From Roseibium aggregatum (GTDB lineage Bacteria > Pseudomonadota > Alphaproteobacteria > Rhizobiales > Stappiaceae), in assembly GCF_017309185.1 (NCBI RefSeq), contig NZ_JAEKJZ010000005.1, positions 1 to 64,000 of the forward strand: 64,000 nucleotides of DNA, in the 5' to 3' direction. Shown here one piece after another: positions 1-8,241 of this stretch (its first letter is position 1; the number at the start of each line of letters is the position of its first letter). The notes below the pieces were generated by a model. That model ran no database searches. It saw nothing but the letters and a program-made list of their open reading frames with translations, and had not been told where the DNA came from. The translations under genes and the position numbers were made by a program.

Positions 1-63
1 CTCGGTGATTTGAGCCACCGCGTCCCGCTTGAAATCGTCACTGAAATTGCTCGTGCCCATCAT
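1..63 (-). CDS. IS3-family transposase OrfA, N-terminal fragment
   Basis: The visible protein starts MMGTSNFSDDFKRDAVAQI. The stretch FSDDFKRDAV is the usual beginning of the HTH_Tnp_1 (IS911/IS3 OrfA) helix-turn-helix protein, which binds the inverted repeats of the element. A strong ribosome site (AAGGAGG) lies just upstream; the start may be the first or second of two adjacent ATG codons (63 or 60). The gene runs off the left edge of the window, so its length and integrity are unknown. Confidence 0.75.
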   Translation of the reverse strand, partial: MMGTSNFSDDFKRDAVAQITE

Positions 64-119
64 GGCCTCCTTGCCTCAAAATTAGGGAAGAAGGCGTCTA
101 CAAATCTAGGGGCTATTCA
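1..119 (-). mobile_element. End of an IS3-family insertion sequence (partial)
   Basis: Read on the minus strand, the element begins near position 119 with TGAATAGCCCCTAGATTTG, a TG-starting terminus of the kind found at IS3-family ends. About 56 bases further in, a typical IS3 OrfA start is preceded by AAGGAGG. The rest of the element lies beyond the left edge of the window, so the other terminus, orfB and any target duplication cannot be seen. The boundary at 119 is inferred from where the neighbouring ATPase reading frame stops making sense. Confidence 0.7.
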
Positions 120-536
120 GTTTGCGACTGCGCGAGCCTCATCCACATCATATGAGTCACTGTACTGGTTGTTGTAATTCCGGCTGATTTTAATGTCATC
201 CGACAAAAGAACACCATCGCCAAACACTTCAGCGACAGCTTGTTTATCGGCGGATTCAAGCGAAAAGGTTGCGGTGATTGGCGTAGTATCGTCAAGGCAG
301 CGACCTGCGGCCTTAGCCTCACGGCGGTGCCGCTTTTCTAGCCACGCGGGATAGTGCGTGGAGGAGGAGAACTTGACCCCACCCTGTGCCGGCTTGAGCC
401 GTCGCAACGCCTCAAGGAAAGCGCTCTTGCCGCTCTCATTCTTGCCCACAAGGCAGGTGATGTCGGGCTGGATCTCAACCGGTGTTGAGTCCAACACATG
501 TTTGAAATGTTTAATCTGAACCGTCTTGAGCTTCAT
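117..536 (-). pseudogene. AAA ATPase (RecF/OLD-like), truncated by an IS
   Basis: The 139-residue protein starts MKLKTVQIKHFKHV and carries a Walker A motif GKNESGKS at residues 31-38, as in the SMC/RecF/OLD-type AAA_15/AAA_23 ATPases whose first strand-loop-strand looks just like this. Those proteins are usually 400-700 residues long with signature and Walker B motifs near the C-terminus, all absent here. The reading frame ends exactly at the proposed insertion sequence end, whose first three bases TGA serve as the stop codon. Such ATPases are common in phage-defence and toxin-antitoxin islands, but nothing here shows which kind this was. The local sequence is more AT-rich than the rest of the window, which suggests acquired DNA. 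Confidence 0.7.
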
Positions 537-1054
537 GTGCCTGCCCTTAGAATCAAATGTGCGATTTATAGAATATATATTGTGGTTGCATGCCGTAGTG
601 TTCAAGATCAGTGGCGGAATATTGCACTGCGAATACACATCAATCGATCTCGTGACCTACAGCCTGATTTTGTATCTTTTTCTAAATCAGCAACGTCCGC
701 TCATTTGTACTAGGGGAGAGCGTGTTTACCCGCAGAAAACTTCCACCTCCCACCCAATTTCTCGTTTGGCGTCTCGAATCCAATATCTCAATTGTCCGCA
801 TTGCCGAACTCAAGGGCTGGCTTCAGGCGTCATCTCACCCTATGGCAGCTTTTGCGAAGCAGAGACACTTTTACGCTTGCGCGACAACAGTCCGCTGTCC
901 GCCCAATCTGGAAATTCGTTCCATCTCAAAAGAATGTCCGCTTTGAAGCTTAGCCTCCAACGCGGCGAACGACCGCAATGGCAGCGCAAAGAAGCCGCCA
1001 GAAGATGTCTCCGGGAATGGCGCTGCAGGCGCAGTTCACCTCACGTCGTTCTGT
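537..1054. other. Gene-poor stretch, no recognisable gene
   Basis: Several open frames exist on both strands but none has a recognisable domain, a credible ribosome site or neighbour-like codon use. The left half is AT-rich (for example 545-605) and the right half grades into sequence with the usual high GC content. It may be decayed coding DNA left by earlier insertions beside the insertion sequence. The only expected signal is a promoter for the truncated ATPase, which I cannot place. Confidence 0.5.
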
Positions 1055-2110
1055 TCACAACCCCAGCATCTTCCGGACCTGCCCCAAATCCGTCTCCCCG
1101 CCGGCGAAATCGTCGAAGGCCTTGTCGGTCACCTCGATGATGTGGCTCTCGATGAAGGGGGCGCCTTCCGCGGCGCCCTGTTCCGGCGATTTCAGGCAGC
1201 ATTCCCACTCGAGAACGGCCCAGCTGTCGTAGTCGTACTGGGCGAGCTTGGAAAAGATGCCGGAGAAATCGACCTGGCCGTCGCCCAGGGACCGGAAGCG
1301 GCCGGCGCGGCCTAACCAGCCCTGATAGCCGGAGTAGACGCCCTGGCGGCCGTCCGGGTTGAACTCCGCGTCCTTCACGTGAAAGGCGCAGATGCGCTCG
1401 TGGTAGATGTCGATGAAGGCGAGATAATCGAGCTGCTGCAGCAGGAAATGCGACGGGTCGTAGTTGATCCGGCAGCGCGGGTGGCTGCCGAGCGCCTCAA
1501 GGAACATTTCGAAAGTGGCGCCGTCGAAAACGTCCTCGCCCGGATGGATCTCGTAGCCGACATCGACGCCGTTCTCGTCATAGACGTCCAGAATCGGTTT
1601 CCAGCGGCGGGCGAGCTCGGTGAAGGCCTCCTCGATCAGGCCGGCCGGGCGCTGCGGCCAGGGGTAGAGATAGGGGAAGGCCAGCGAGCCGGTGAAACTG
1701 ACGGAGGCCTTGAGGCCGAACCGCCGGCTGGCGCGCGCCGCCTTCTTCATCTGGTCGACCGCCCACTCCTGGCGTGCCTTCGGGTTGTTGTGAACCGAGG
1801 CCGGCGCGAACCCGTCGAAGGCGAGGTCATAGGCCGGGTGGACGGCGACAAGCTGGCCCTGCAGATGGGTGGAAAGCTCGGTGATCTCGACGCCGGCGTC
1901 GGCACAGACGCCCTTGATCTCGTCGCAATAGGTCTGGCTCTCCGCCGCCGCGTCCAGGTCGAACAGGCGGGCGTCGAAGGTCGGAATCTGGATGCCCTTG
2001 TACCCGAGGTCCGCTGCCCATTCGGCGATGGAGGGCAGCGTGTTGAAGGGCGCATCGTCGCCGCCGAATTGCGCCAGGAAGAGCGCGGGTCCCTTGATCA
2101 GTCCGGCCAT
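1055..2110 (-). CDS. Sugar phosphate isomerase/epimerase (TIM-barrel)
   Basis: This 351-residue protein belongs to the AP-endonuclease-2-like TIM-barrel family, whose members isomerise or epimerise sugars and keto-sugars with a divalent metal. The expected metal ligands can be seen in order: Glu in GYEIHPGED, Asp and His in INYDPSHF, His in CAFHVKD and Glu in AVLEWECC. It is longer than the second isomerase of this operon and not closely similar to it. It is the last gene of the minus-strand carbohydrate operon, 37 bases after the aldo/keto reductase. The substrate is unknown; with a Gfo/Idh/MocA dehydrogenase nearby, a 3-keto-glycoside is one possibility. It is cytoplasmic, with no signal peptide. 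Confidence 0.88.
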   Translation of the reverse strand: MAGLIKGPALFLAQFGGDDAPFNTLPSIAEWAADLGYKGIQIPTFDARLFDLDAAAESQTYCDEIKGVCADAGVEITELSTHLQGQLVAVHPAYDLAFDGFAPASVHNNPKARQEWAVDQMKKAARASRRFGLKASVSFTGSLAFPYLYPWPQRPAGLIEEAFTELARRWKPILDVYDENGVDVGYEIHPGEDVFDGATFEMFLEALGSHPRCRINYDPSHFLLQQLDYLAFIDIYHERICAFHVKDAEFNPDGRQGVYSGYQGWLGRAGRFRSLGDGQVDFSGIFSKLAQYDYDSWAVLEWECCLKSPEQGAAEGAPFIESHIIEVTDKAFDDFAGGETDLGQVRKMLGL

Positions 2111-2147
2111 GATGGTTTCTCCAAATCGGTATTCTTCCTGAATTTGG

Positions 2148-3194
2148 TCACTTGCGTGCCGGGCCTTCGCGCTCGGCGGAAGCCGCCCAGAGATTGACGT
2201 TCGCCTCGCGCGTCGTGGCCTCGATTTCCGCGAGCTCCGCGTCGCTGAAGTCGAGGTTCTCGATTGTCTTGACGCAATCGCGAACCTGTTCGGCCCGGCT
2301 GGCGCCGATCAGCGCGGTCGTGACCCGGCCTTTCCGCAACACCCAGGCGATCGCCATCTGGGCAAGGCTCTGGCCGCGCCGTTCGGCGATCGCGTTGAGG
2401 GCGCGGATCGTTTCCAGGTTGTCGTCGCTGAGGAACTGCTCCTGGAGCGACTTGCCCTGGGTCGCGCGGCTGCCTTCCGGAACGCCTTTCAAGTACTTGC
2501 TCGTCAGCATGCCCTGGGCAAGTGGCGAGAAGGCGATGGAGCCGATGCCGAGGTCTTCCAGCGTGTCCAGCAGGCCGTCTTCCTCCACCCAGCGGTTGAT
2601 CATCGAATAGCTCGGCTGGTGGATCAGGCAGGGCGTGCCCAGGTCCTTCAGGATCGCCGCGGCTTCGCGCGTGCGTCTGGAATTGTAGGAGGAAATGCCG
2701 ACGTAAAGCGCCCGGCCCGAGCGCACGATCTGGTCGAGCGCCATCATGGTTTCTTCCAGCGGCGTGTCCGGGTCGTAGCGGTGGGAATAGAAGATGTCGA
2801 CATAGTCGAGCCCCATCCGCTTGAGGGATTGATCGCAGGAGGCAATCAGGTACTTGCGGCTGCCCCACTCACCGTAGGGACCTGGCCACATGAGATACCC
2901 CGCCTTGGAGGAAATGATCATCTCGTCCCGGTAAGGCGCGAAATCGGTGCGCAGCAGCTCGCCGAAAGCCTCTTCCGCCGCGCCCGGTTTCGGTCCGTAA
3001 TTGTTGGCAAGGTCGAAATGGGTGATGCCGAGATCGAACGCGGTCCGGGCAATCTCCTGCTTGCGCTCATGCGGCGTGTCGTCGCCGAAATTGTGCCAGA
3101 GGCCGAGCGAAATCGCCGGCAGTCTCAGGCCGGACCTCCCGCAGCGCCGGTAGTCCATCGTGTCGTAGCGCGTGTCCGCTGCCGTCCAGGTCAT
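2148..3194 (-). CDS. Aldo/keto reductase, YghZ/Gpr-like
   Basis: This 348-residue NADPH-dependent aldo/keto reductase resembles E. coli YghZ (L-glyceraldehyde-3-phosphate reductase) and the potassium-channel beta-subunit clan. The start of the barrel (SLGLWHNFGDDTP), the catalytic Asp/Tyr region FDLANNYGPKPG, the Lys in ISSKAGY and the His in DIFYSHRYDPDTP are all present. I chose the ATG at 3194, which gives the family length; the open frame continues upstream only inside the previous gene. It lies 11 bases after the Gfo/Idh/MocA gene and so is probably co-transcribed. In this operon it may reduce an aldehyde or keto intermediate of sugar breakdown. The exact substrate is not shown. Confidence 0.88.
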   Translation of the reverse strand: MTWTAADTRYDTMDYRRCGRSGLRLPAISLGLWHNFGDDTPHERKQEIARTAFDLGITHFDLANNYGPKPGAAEEAFGELLRTDFAPYRDEMIISSKAGYLMWPGPYGEWGSRKYLIASCDQSLKRMGLDYVDIFYSHRYDPDTPLEETMMALDQIVRSGRALYVGISSYNSRRTREAAAILKDLGTPCLIHQPSYSMINRWVEEDGLLDTLEDLGIGSIAFSPLAQGMLTSKYLKGVPEGSRATQGKSLQEQFLSDDNLETIRALNAIAERRGQSLAQMAIAWVLRKGRVTTALIGASRAEQVRDCVKTIENLDFSDAELAEIEATTREANVNLWAASAEREGPARK

Positions 3195-3205
3195 GTTCTG
3201 TCCCG

Positions 3206-4327
3206 TCAAATCAAAAGGGTTTGCGCTGCCTGCGGACCGAGCGCCTCGGGCCGGTCGCAGCCGGTCTTGATGTCGATGAACTCTCCGCGCTCGCCGGAAG
3301 CGAGGATCGCCGTCATCACGTCGACCACATGGAGCGCGAACTCGAGCGAGCAGCGATGCGGCCGGTTTTCCAGGATGCCGAGCGCCATGTCCGCGAGCCC
3401 CGCCGTCCGGTAATTGGCACGGCCCCGGTCGTTGGTTTTTGAAAAGGGATGGTTCCATGCCTCGGCGATGGTTACGAAGCTGCCCTTTTCCGTCATGCGC
3501 AACTCGCCGCCGAAGAAGTTCGGGTCCGGAACATGCAGGGTTCCGTCGCGCCCGTAAAGCTCCATGTTGGCGTGTCCGTGCTGCCAGACGTCCCAGCTTG
3601 CGCAATAGGTGATCTGCGCGCCGGAATGAAATTCCAGGACCGCGTGGATCGTCGTCGGCGTTTCCACCGTGATTTTCTCGCCATGGCGCGGCTCGGAGGT
3701 GATGGTGCGTTCCGCAGAACCGGACGAACTCATGGCGGTGACCCGTTTCACGGGGCCCAGAAGCTGAACCAGGTTGGAGACGTAATAGGGCCCGAGATCG
3801 AGGATCGGACCGCCACCGGGCTTGAAGAAGAAGTCCGGGTTCGGGTGCCACATCTCCATGCCGGGGCTCTGCACGAAACAGGTGCCGGAGGTGACCTTGC
3901 CGATGGCGCCCGTGTCGATCAGGTGGCGCGCCAGCTGATGCGCGCCGCCGAGAAACGTGTCCGGCGCCGAGCCGACGCGCAGGCCCTTTTCCGCCGCAAG
4001 AGCCGCAAGATCCTGGCCTTCCCCGACCGAGAGAACGAAGGGCTTTTCGGAATAGACATGCTTGCCCGCCTCAAGCGCCTTTTGCGACACCTCGAAATGG
4101 GCCGCCGGCACGGTCAGGTTGACGACGATGTCGATGTCGTCGGCGGAAAGCAGTTCGTCGACGGTTTCGGCCCTGAGGCCGAATTCCTCCGCCCGCGCCT
4201 GTGCGGCGGCCGCGTTGAGGTCGGCGCAGGCGCGGACCTCTATGCCCCGAAAGAGCGGCGCGAGTTTCATGTAGGCGCCCGAGATATTGCCGCATCCGAG
4301 GATGCCGATGCCGAGTTTGGTGCTCAT
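3206..4327 (-). CDS. Gfo/Idh/MocA family oxidoreductase
   Basis: This 373-residue dehydrogenase has an N-terminal Rossmann fold with GILGCGNIS (about residues 8-16), the family hallmark SEKPF (about residues 94-98) that contributes the catalytic Lys, and a C-terminal alpha/beta substrate domain with GGGPILDLGPYY. Members oxidise or reduce sugars and inositols with NAD(P). It sits between two isomerases and an aldo/keto reductase in the ABC-transporter operon, 9 bases downstream of the second isomerase gene, which fits a pathway where the imported sugar is oxidised to a keto form, isomerised and cleaved. There is no Tat signal, so it is cytoplasmic. The substrate is unknown. Confidence 0.9.
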   Translation of the reverse strand: MSTKLGIGILGCGNISGAYMKLAPLFRGIEVRACADLNAAAAQARAEEFGLRAETVDELLSADDIDIVVNLTVPAAHFEVSQKALEAGKHVYSEKPFVLSVGEGQDLAALAAEKGLRVGSAPDTFLGGAHQLARHLIDTGAIGKVTSGTCFVQSPGMEMWHPNPDFFFKPGGGPILDLGPYYVSNLVQLLGPVKRVTAMSSSGSAERTITSEPRHGEKITVETPTTIHAVLEFHSGAQITYCASWDVWQHGHANMELYGRDGTLHVPDPNFFGGELRMTEKGSFVTIAEAWNHPFSKTNDRGRANYRTAGLADMALGILENRPHRCSLEFALHVVDVMTAILASGERGEFIDIKTGCDRPEALGPQAAQTLLI

Positions 4328-4336
4328 GGTCAGTCC

Positions 4337-5083
4337 TTAAAACGTGCGGAAGGCGTCGATGGAGCGCGTCGCGAAACGGGTAAAGTCGGAGGGCTTGTCG
4401 TGCTCCATGACGAAGAGGTCGACGCCCGCGCCCCGAAGCGCGGCCATGATCGCCTTCCAGTCCATGGTGCCGTGGCCGACATCCGCCCAGCCGTCCTCGT
4501 CCGCGCAGTCGCCTTGCCGGGCGATATCCTTGACATGGGCGGTGGTGATGCGGCTCGCGTATCTGTCGATCCACGCCAGCGGGTCCTGCCCGCCGCGCAC
4601 GATCCAGGCGATGTCCGCCTCCCACTCGATGGAGGGAGCCGTTTCCAGCAGGATATCCATCGGCAGGCGGCCGTCTGCGCAGGGCCTGAATTCGAAATCG
4701 TGATTGTGCCAGCCGAACCTGAGGCCCGCGCCGCGGATCTTTTCGCCGATGGCCTCAAGCCTTCCGGCAACAGATTGCCAGTGGCCGGCGTCCGGCGCGC
4801 GTTGGTCCGGCGGCAGGGCGGGCACGAACAGCCGCTTCATGCCAAGCGTTCTGGCGGTGAAGATCACCTTGTCGAGGTCCTCCTCGAACTGTTCCATCGG
4901 AAAGAAATGGCCGGACGGCATGGCAAGATCATAGGCGTCGAGCAGGGTCCTGAAGGTTTCCGGGTCGCCGTAGGTGCCGCCGAAGCCCTCCACCCTGGTG
5001 TAGCCGAGCCCGGCAAGCGTCTTGAGAACATGGTCCCACGGGGTGAAGTCGCGGGCGGAGTAAAGCTGAAACGAAACGTCCAT
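4337..5083 (-). CDS. Sugar phosphate isomerase/epimerase, short form
   Basis: This 248-residue TIM-barrel protein begins MDVSFQLYSARDF, a typical start for the xylose-isomerase-like TIM-barrel family. The metal-site segments are FGWHNHDFEF, EADIAWIV, TAHVKDIAR and FVMEHDKPSD. I took the ATG at 5083 because a longer frame would overlap the transporter ATPase gene by over 100 bases. It follows that gene by 32 bases. It is about 100 residues shorter than the other isomerase of this operon, so the two are likely to act on different intermediates. The substrate is unknown. Confidence 0.88.
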   Translation of the reverse strand: MDVSFQLYSARDFTPWDHVLKTLAGLGYTRVEGFGGTYGDPETFRTLLDAYDLAMPSGHFFPMEQFEEDLDKVIFTARTLGMKRLFVPALPPDQRAPDAGHWQSVAGRLEAIGEKIRGAGLRFGWHNHDFEFRPCADGRLPMDILLETAPSIEWEADIAWIVRGGQDPLAWIDRYASRITTAHVKDIARQGDCADEDGWADVGHGTMDWKAIMAALRGAGVDLFVMEHDKPSDFTRFATRSIDAFRTF

Positions 5084-5115
5084 GGATATATCCTTGAGCT
5101 CTTGAAAGGACCGGA

Positions 5116-6204
5116 TCAGAGCCGGTCTTCGGTTGTCTTGTCGAAAAGATTGGCGCGGGCCGGATCGAAGCCGACCTGAATGTCGTCGCCCGGGAAAACG
5201 CTCGCCTGCCCGTCGAGGCGGACCCACAGGAGATGGCCGTCCACCTTGACCCGGGCGAGCGTGTCGGAGCCGAGCGGTTCGACAAGCTCGACACGGCCCT
5301 GAAGACGGACAGGCGCCGTGTCCGCGGGGTCGCCCGCGACCATGTGCTCCGGCCGGATGCCGAACCAGGCGGGAGCGGGCTGGAAAGTGCTGTCGAGAAA
5401 CGCGTAGTCCTCCAGCGGGAAGGCATGCCCTCCGGAGACGAAGCGCAGGCCGTCGCCGCTGATAATCTCGCCTTCAAAGAAATTCATGGTCGGCGAGCCG
5501 ATGAACTCCGCGACATATTTGCTGGCCGGGCGGTTGTAGATCTCCTTCGGCGAGGCAAGCTGAAGAATGCGGCCGCCGCGCATGATGGCGATCCGGTCGG
5601 CCAGCGTCATGGCCTCGATCTGGTCGTGGGTCACATAGATCATCGTGTTGCTGAGCTTCTGGTGGAGCTGCTTGATTTCGACCCTCAGGTCCGCGCGCAG
5701 TTTGGCATCGAGATTTGACAAGGGTTCGTCAAACAGAAAGACATCCGCGTCGCGCACCAGGGCACGGCCGATGGCGGCGCGTTGGCGCTGGCCGCCGGAA
5801 AGGGCGGCCGGCTTGCGTTTCAGAAGCGGTTCGATCTGCAGGATCTTCGCCGCCCGGGCGACGCGCTCCTCGATCTCCGGCTTCGGTACGCGGGCGTTCT
5901 TCAGGCCGAAGCTCAGGTTGCCGGCGACCGTCATTTGCGGGTAGAGCGCATAGCTTTGAAACACCATGCCGATGCCTCGCTTCGACGGCTCCTCCCAGGT
6001 GACATTGCGTCCGCCGATGAAGATCTGGCCGCCGCTGACGTCGAGCAGCCCCGCGATGCAGTTGAGAAGCGTGGACTTGCCGCAGCCGGACGAGCCAAGC
6101 AGCACGAGGAACTCGCCCCGGCCGACATCGAGATTGAGGTCCTTCAAAACGTCCAGCGCGCCGAAGCTCAGGGACAGGTTCTTGATGGAGATGCTTGCTT
6201 CCAT
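5116..6204 (-). CDS. Carbohydrate ABC transporter ATPase (MalK/UgpC type)
   Basis: This 362-residue ATPase energises the importer encoded just upstream. It has Walker A GSSGCGKST (about residues 37-45), the signature LSGGQRQRAAIGRALV, Walker B VFLFDEPLSNLDAKLR and the switch His in TMIYVTHDQIEAMT. The last 120 or so residues form the TOBE/MalK regulatory domain (FGIRPEH). It lies 10 bases after the second permease gene. ATPases of this type often serve several transporters, but here a complete set of partners is adjacent. It acts at the inner face of the cytoplasmic membrane. Confidence 0.95.
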   Translation of the reverse strand: MEASISIKNLSLSFGALDVLKDLNLDVGRGEFLVLLGSSGCGKSTLLNCIAGLLDVSGGQIFIGGRNVTWEEPSKRGIGMVFQSYALYPQMTVAGNLSFGLKNARVPKPEIEERVARAAKILQIEPLLKRKPAALSGGQRQRAAIGRALVRDADVFLFDEPLSNLDAKLRADLRVEIKQLHQKLSNTMIYVTHDQIEAMTLADRIAIMRGGRILQLASPKEIYNRPASKYVAEFIGSPTMNFFEGEIISGDGLRFVSGGHAFPLEDYAFLDSTFQPAPAWFGIRPEHMVAGDPADTAPVRLQGRVELVEPLGSDTLARVKVDGHLLWVRLDGQASVFPGDDIQVGFDPARANLFDKTTEDRL

Positions 6205-6214
6205 GGGGTCCGCT

Positions 6215-7213
6215 TCAGCCTTTCACGGCGCCGGCGGCGATGCCGCGCACGAAGAGTTTTCCGGAGATGAAATAGACGGTGAGGGGAACCAGGCCGGTCA
6301 GGATCGTGGCCGCCATGTTGACGTTGTATTCCTTCACCCCTTGCGTGGAGTTGACGATGTTGTTGAGCTGCACCGTCATCGGATAGAGGTCCGGCTTGGT
6401 GTAGACGACGCCGAACAGGAAGTCGTTCCAGATGCCGGTCACCTGCAGGATCATCGCGACGACGAAGATCGGCAGGCTCATCGGCACCATGATGCGGAAG
6501 TAGATCCTCCAGAAGCCGGCTCCGTCGACCCTGGCCGCCTTGAACAGTTCCTGCGGCACGGAGGCGAAATAGTTGCGGAAAAGCAGGGTCAGGATCGGCA
6601 TGCCGAAAATCGTGTGCACGATCACGAGACCGGTCAGGCTGCCGTAGAGCCCGATCTCGCGCAGCATGATGACCAGCGGATAGAGCATCACCTGATAGGG
6701 GATGAAGGCGCCGACGATCAGGATGGTGAAGAAGGTATCCGCGCCCTTGAAGCGCCAGTTGGCGAGCGCGTAGCCGTTCACCGAGGCGATGACGATCGAC
6801 AGTATGACCGACGGGATCAGGATGCGCACGGAATTGAAGAAGCCGCGCGAGAGCCCGTCGCAATTGAGCCCGGTGCAGGCCTCCGCCCAGGCCTTGACCC
6901 AGGGCTGGAAGGTGACCTCGAGAGGCGGTGAAAAGATGTTGCCGATGCGGATTTCCGGCATGCCCTTCAGCGAGGTGACGATCATCACGTAAAGCGGCAG
7001 CAGGTAGTAGAGGCAGACGACAATCAGCGTGCCGTAGACGATGATGTTTCGCCGGGAAAGGACCTTGCGCGGCTTGCGTCCGGCCGGACCGTTTTCCACG
7101 CGAGCAGCTTCTGACGGAACTTCCGCAAGCCGGAGGGAGACATCGCCGCCGGCCGCTCCGGCCTCAGCGCGGTATTTCAGGGAGTTCTTCAGAAGGTGCG
7201 GTGTCTTGGTCAT
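6215..7213 (-). CDS. Carbohydrate ABC transporter permease (MalG-like)
   Basis: This 332-residue membrane protein belongs to the CUT1 permease family. It has an unusually long hydrophilic N-terminus of about 55 residues before the first membrane segment (IIVYGTLIVVCLYYLLPLYV), then about six segments and the ATPase-docking EAA loop ELFKAARVDGAGFWRIYF. Its ATG overlaps the stop codon of the first permease by four bases (ATGA), which points to translational coupling. With its partner it forms the channel of the importer. The long N-terminus is shared by some rhizobial CUT1 permeases; its role is unknown. Confidence 0.92.
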   Translation of the reverse strand: MTKTPHLLKNSLKYRAEAGAAGGDVSLRLAEVPSEAARVENGPAGRKPRKVLSRRNIIVYGTLIVVCLYYLLPLYVMIVTSLKGMPEIRIGNIFSPPLEVTFQPWVKAWAEACTGLNCDGLSRGFFNSVRILIPSVILSIVIASVNGYALANWRFKGADTFFTILIVGAFIPYQVMLYPLVIMLREIGLYGSLTGLVIVHTIFGMPILTLLFRNYFASVPQELFKAARVDGAGFWRIYFRIMVPMSLPIFVVAMILQVTGIWNDFLFGVVYTKPDLYPMTVQLNNIVNSTQGVKEYNVNMAATILTGLVPLTVYFISGKLFVRGIAAGAVKG

Positions 7214-8100
7214 CGCCGCTTGCCCCCGAATTCGAGATAGGCCCAGGGCACGACGATGATGACCACCGTCAGCAGCATCATTGTGGAGGCGGCGAAACCC
7301 TGTCCGAGGTTCTGCGACAGGAACATGGCGTCGTAGACGTATTTCGCAGGCACCTCGGAGGAAATGCCCGGTCCGCCGCCGGTCTGGGCGACGATCAGGT
7401 CGTAGACCTTGATGATGCCCGACGCGATCAGCACGATGGCGGTGATGAAAATGCCGCGCATCATCGGAATGACGATGAAAAGATAGGTCTTCCACATCGG
7501 AATGCCGTCGATCTTCGCCGCCTTCCAGATGTCCTCGTCGATACCGCGCAGGCCCGCCAGCATCAGGCACATGATCAGCCCGGTTTCGTGCCAGAGCCCG
7601 GCGATCAGCACACCGTAGATGACGATGTCCGGATTGTAGAGCGGATCGAAGGTGAAGCTTTCCCAGCCCAGGCCGCGCACCACGTGCTGGACCCCGAAAT
7701 CCGGATTGAGGATCCATTGCCACGCGAGCCCGGTGACGATGAAGCTCAAGGCGAAGGGATAAAGCAGGATGGTCCGGAACGTGTCCTCGAAGCGGATCTT
7801 CTGGTCGAGAAGGGCCGCCAGCAGAAAACCGATCACCAGCGCGAAGACGAGGGAAAAGGCGCCGTAGATGGCCAGGTTTTCAATGGAGATCAGCCACTTG
7901 TTGCTGCTCCACAGGCGCTCGTATTGCGCCAGTCCGACGAATTTTTCCTTCGGCAGCAGCTTGGAACTGGTGAAGGAATAAAGAACCGTCCAGGCGGTTC
8001 CTCCGACGAACACCGCGAGCGCGGTGACGATCATCGGGACCGCTGCAACCTTGGCGCTGAGGTTCCGGTGCCAACCCAAAGGGCGCTTGGCTGCGTCCAT
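7210..8100 (-). CDS. Carbohydrate ABC transporter permease (MalF-like)
   Basis: This 296-residue CUT1-family permease has about six membrane segments, starting with VPMIVTALAVFVGGTAWTVL, and the EAA loop DIWKAAKIDGIPMWKTYLF near residue 215. It is encoded 141 bases after the binding-protein gene and shares a four-base overlap with the second permease. With that protein it forms the transmembrane channel. The start ATG at 8100 gives the expected short cytoplasmic leader before the first helix. Confidence 0.92.
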   Translation of the reverse strand: MDAAKRPLGWHRNLSAKVAAVPMIVTALAVFVGGTAWTVLYSFTSSKLLPKEKFVGLAQYERLWSSNKWLISIENLAIYGAFSLVFALVIGFLLAALLDQKIRFEDTFRTILLYPFALSFIVTGLAWQWILNPDFGVQHVVRGLGWESFTFDPLYNPDIVIYGVLIAGLWHETGLIMCLMLAGLRGIDEDIWKAAKIDGIPMWKTYLFIVIPMMRGIFITAIVLIASGIIKVYDLIVAQTGGGPGISSEVPAKYVYDAMFLSQNLGQGFAASTMMLLTVVIIVVPWAYLEFGGKRR

Positions 8101-8143
8101 GCCGTAAAAGTCCTCGAAGATTGACCTGACTGAAAGTCCGCTC

Positions 8144-8184
8144 CGGCCTTCCCTGCGCGCATTGCTGCGCGCAGGGCTGGAGGC
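8144..8184 (-). promoter_or_regulatory. Stem-loop between binding-protein and permease genes
   Basis: A perfect ten-base stem, CCCTGCGCGC and GCGCGCAGGG (8151-8160 with 8167-8176), has a six-base loop, and the flanks GGCC/GGCC extend it imperfectly. No T-run follows. Structures in this place often stabilise the binding-protein mRNA or partly stop transcription, so that the binding protein is made in excess over the membrane parts. The function here is inferred. Confidence 0.5.
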
Positions 8185-8241
8185 CGCCGCCCCTGGAATG
8201 GCCCCCGTTCGATGCTGCGGGACGGCGGAAGAGAGCCGGAG

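Noticed and set aside
526..1140. Long open frame on the plus strand upstream of the first isomerase
   Set aside because: It overlaps the end of a clear isomerase gene on the other strand, has no domain and its composition is low-complexity Arg/Ser/Pro, as expected of a chance frame in GC-rich DNA.
3449..5179. A 576-codon open frame antisense to the dehydrogenase and isomerase genes
   Set aside because: It is a mirror of three well-supported genes on the minus strand. The product has no recognisable fold and no ribosome site.
8144..8184. CRISPR-like or rRNA-processing repeat
   Set aside because: It is a single hairpin with no repeats spaced around it; no CRISPR array or cas gene was seen anywhere in the window.
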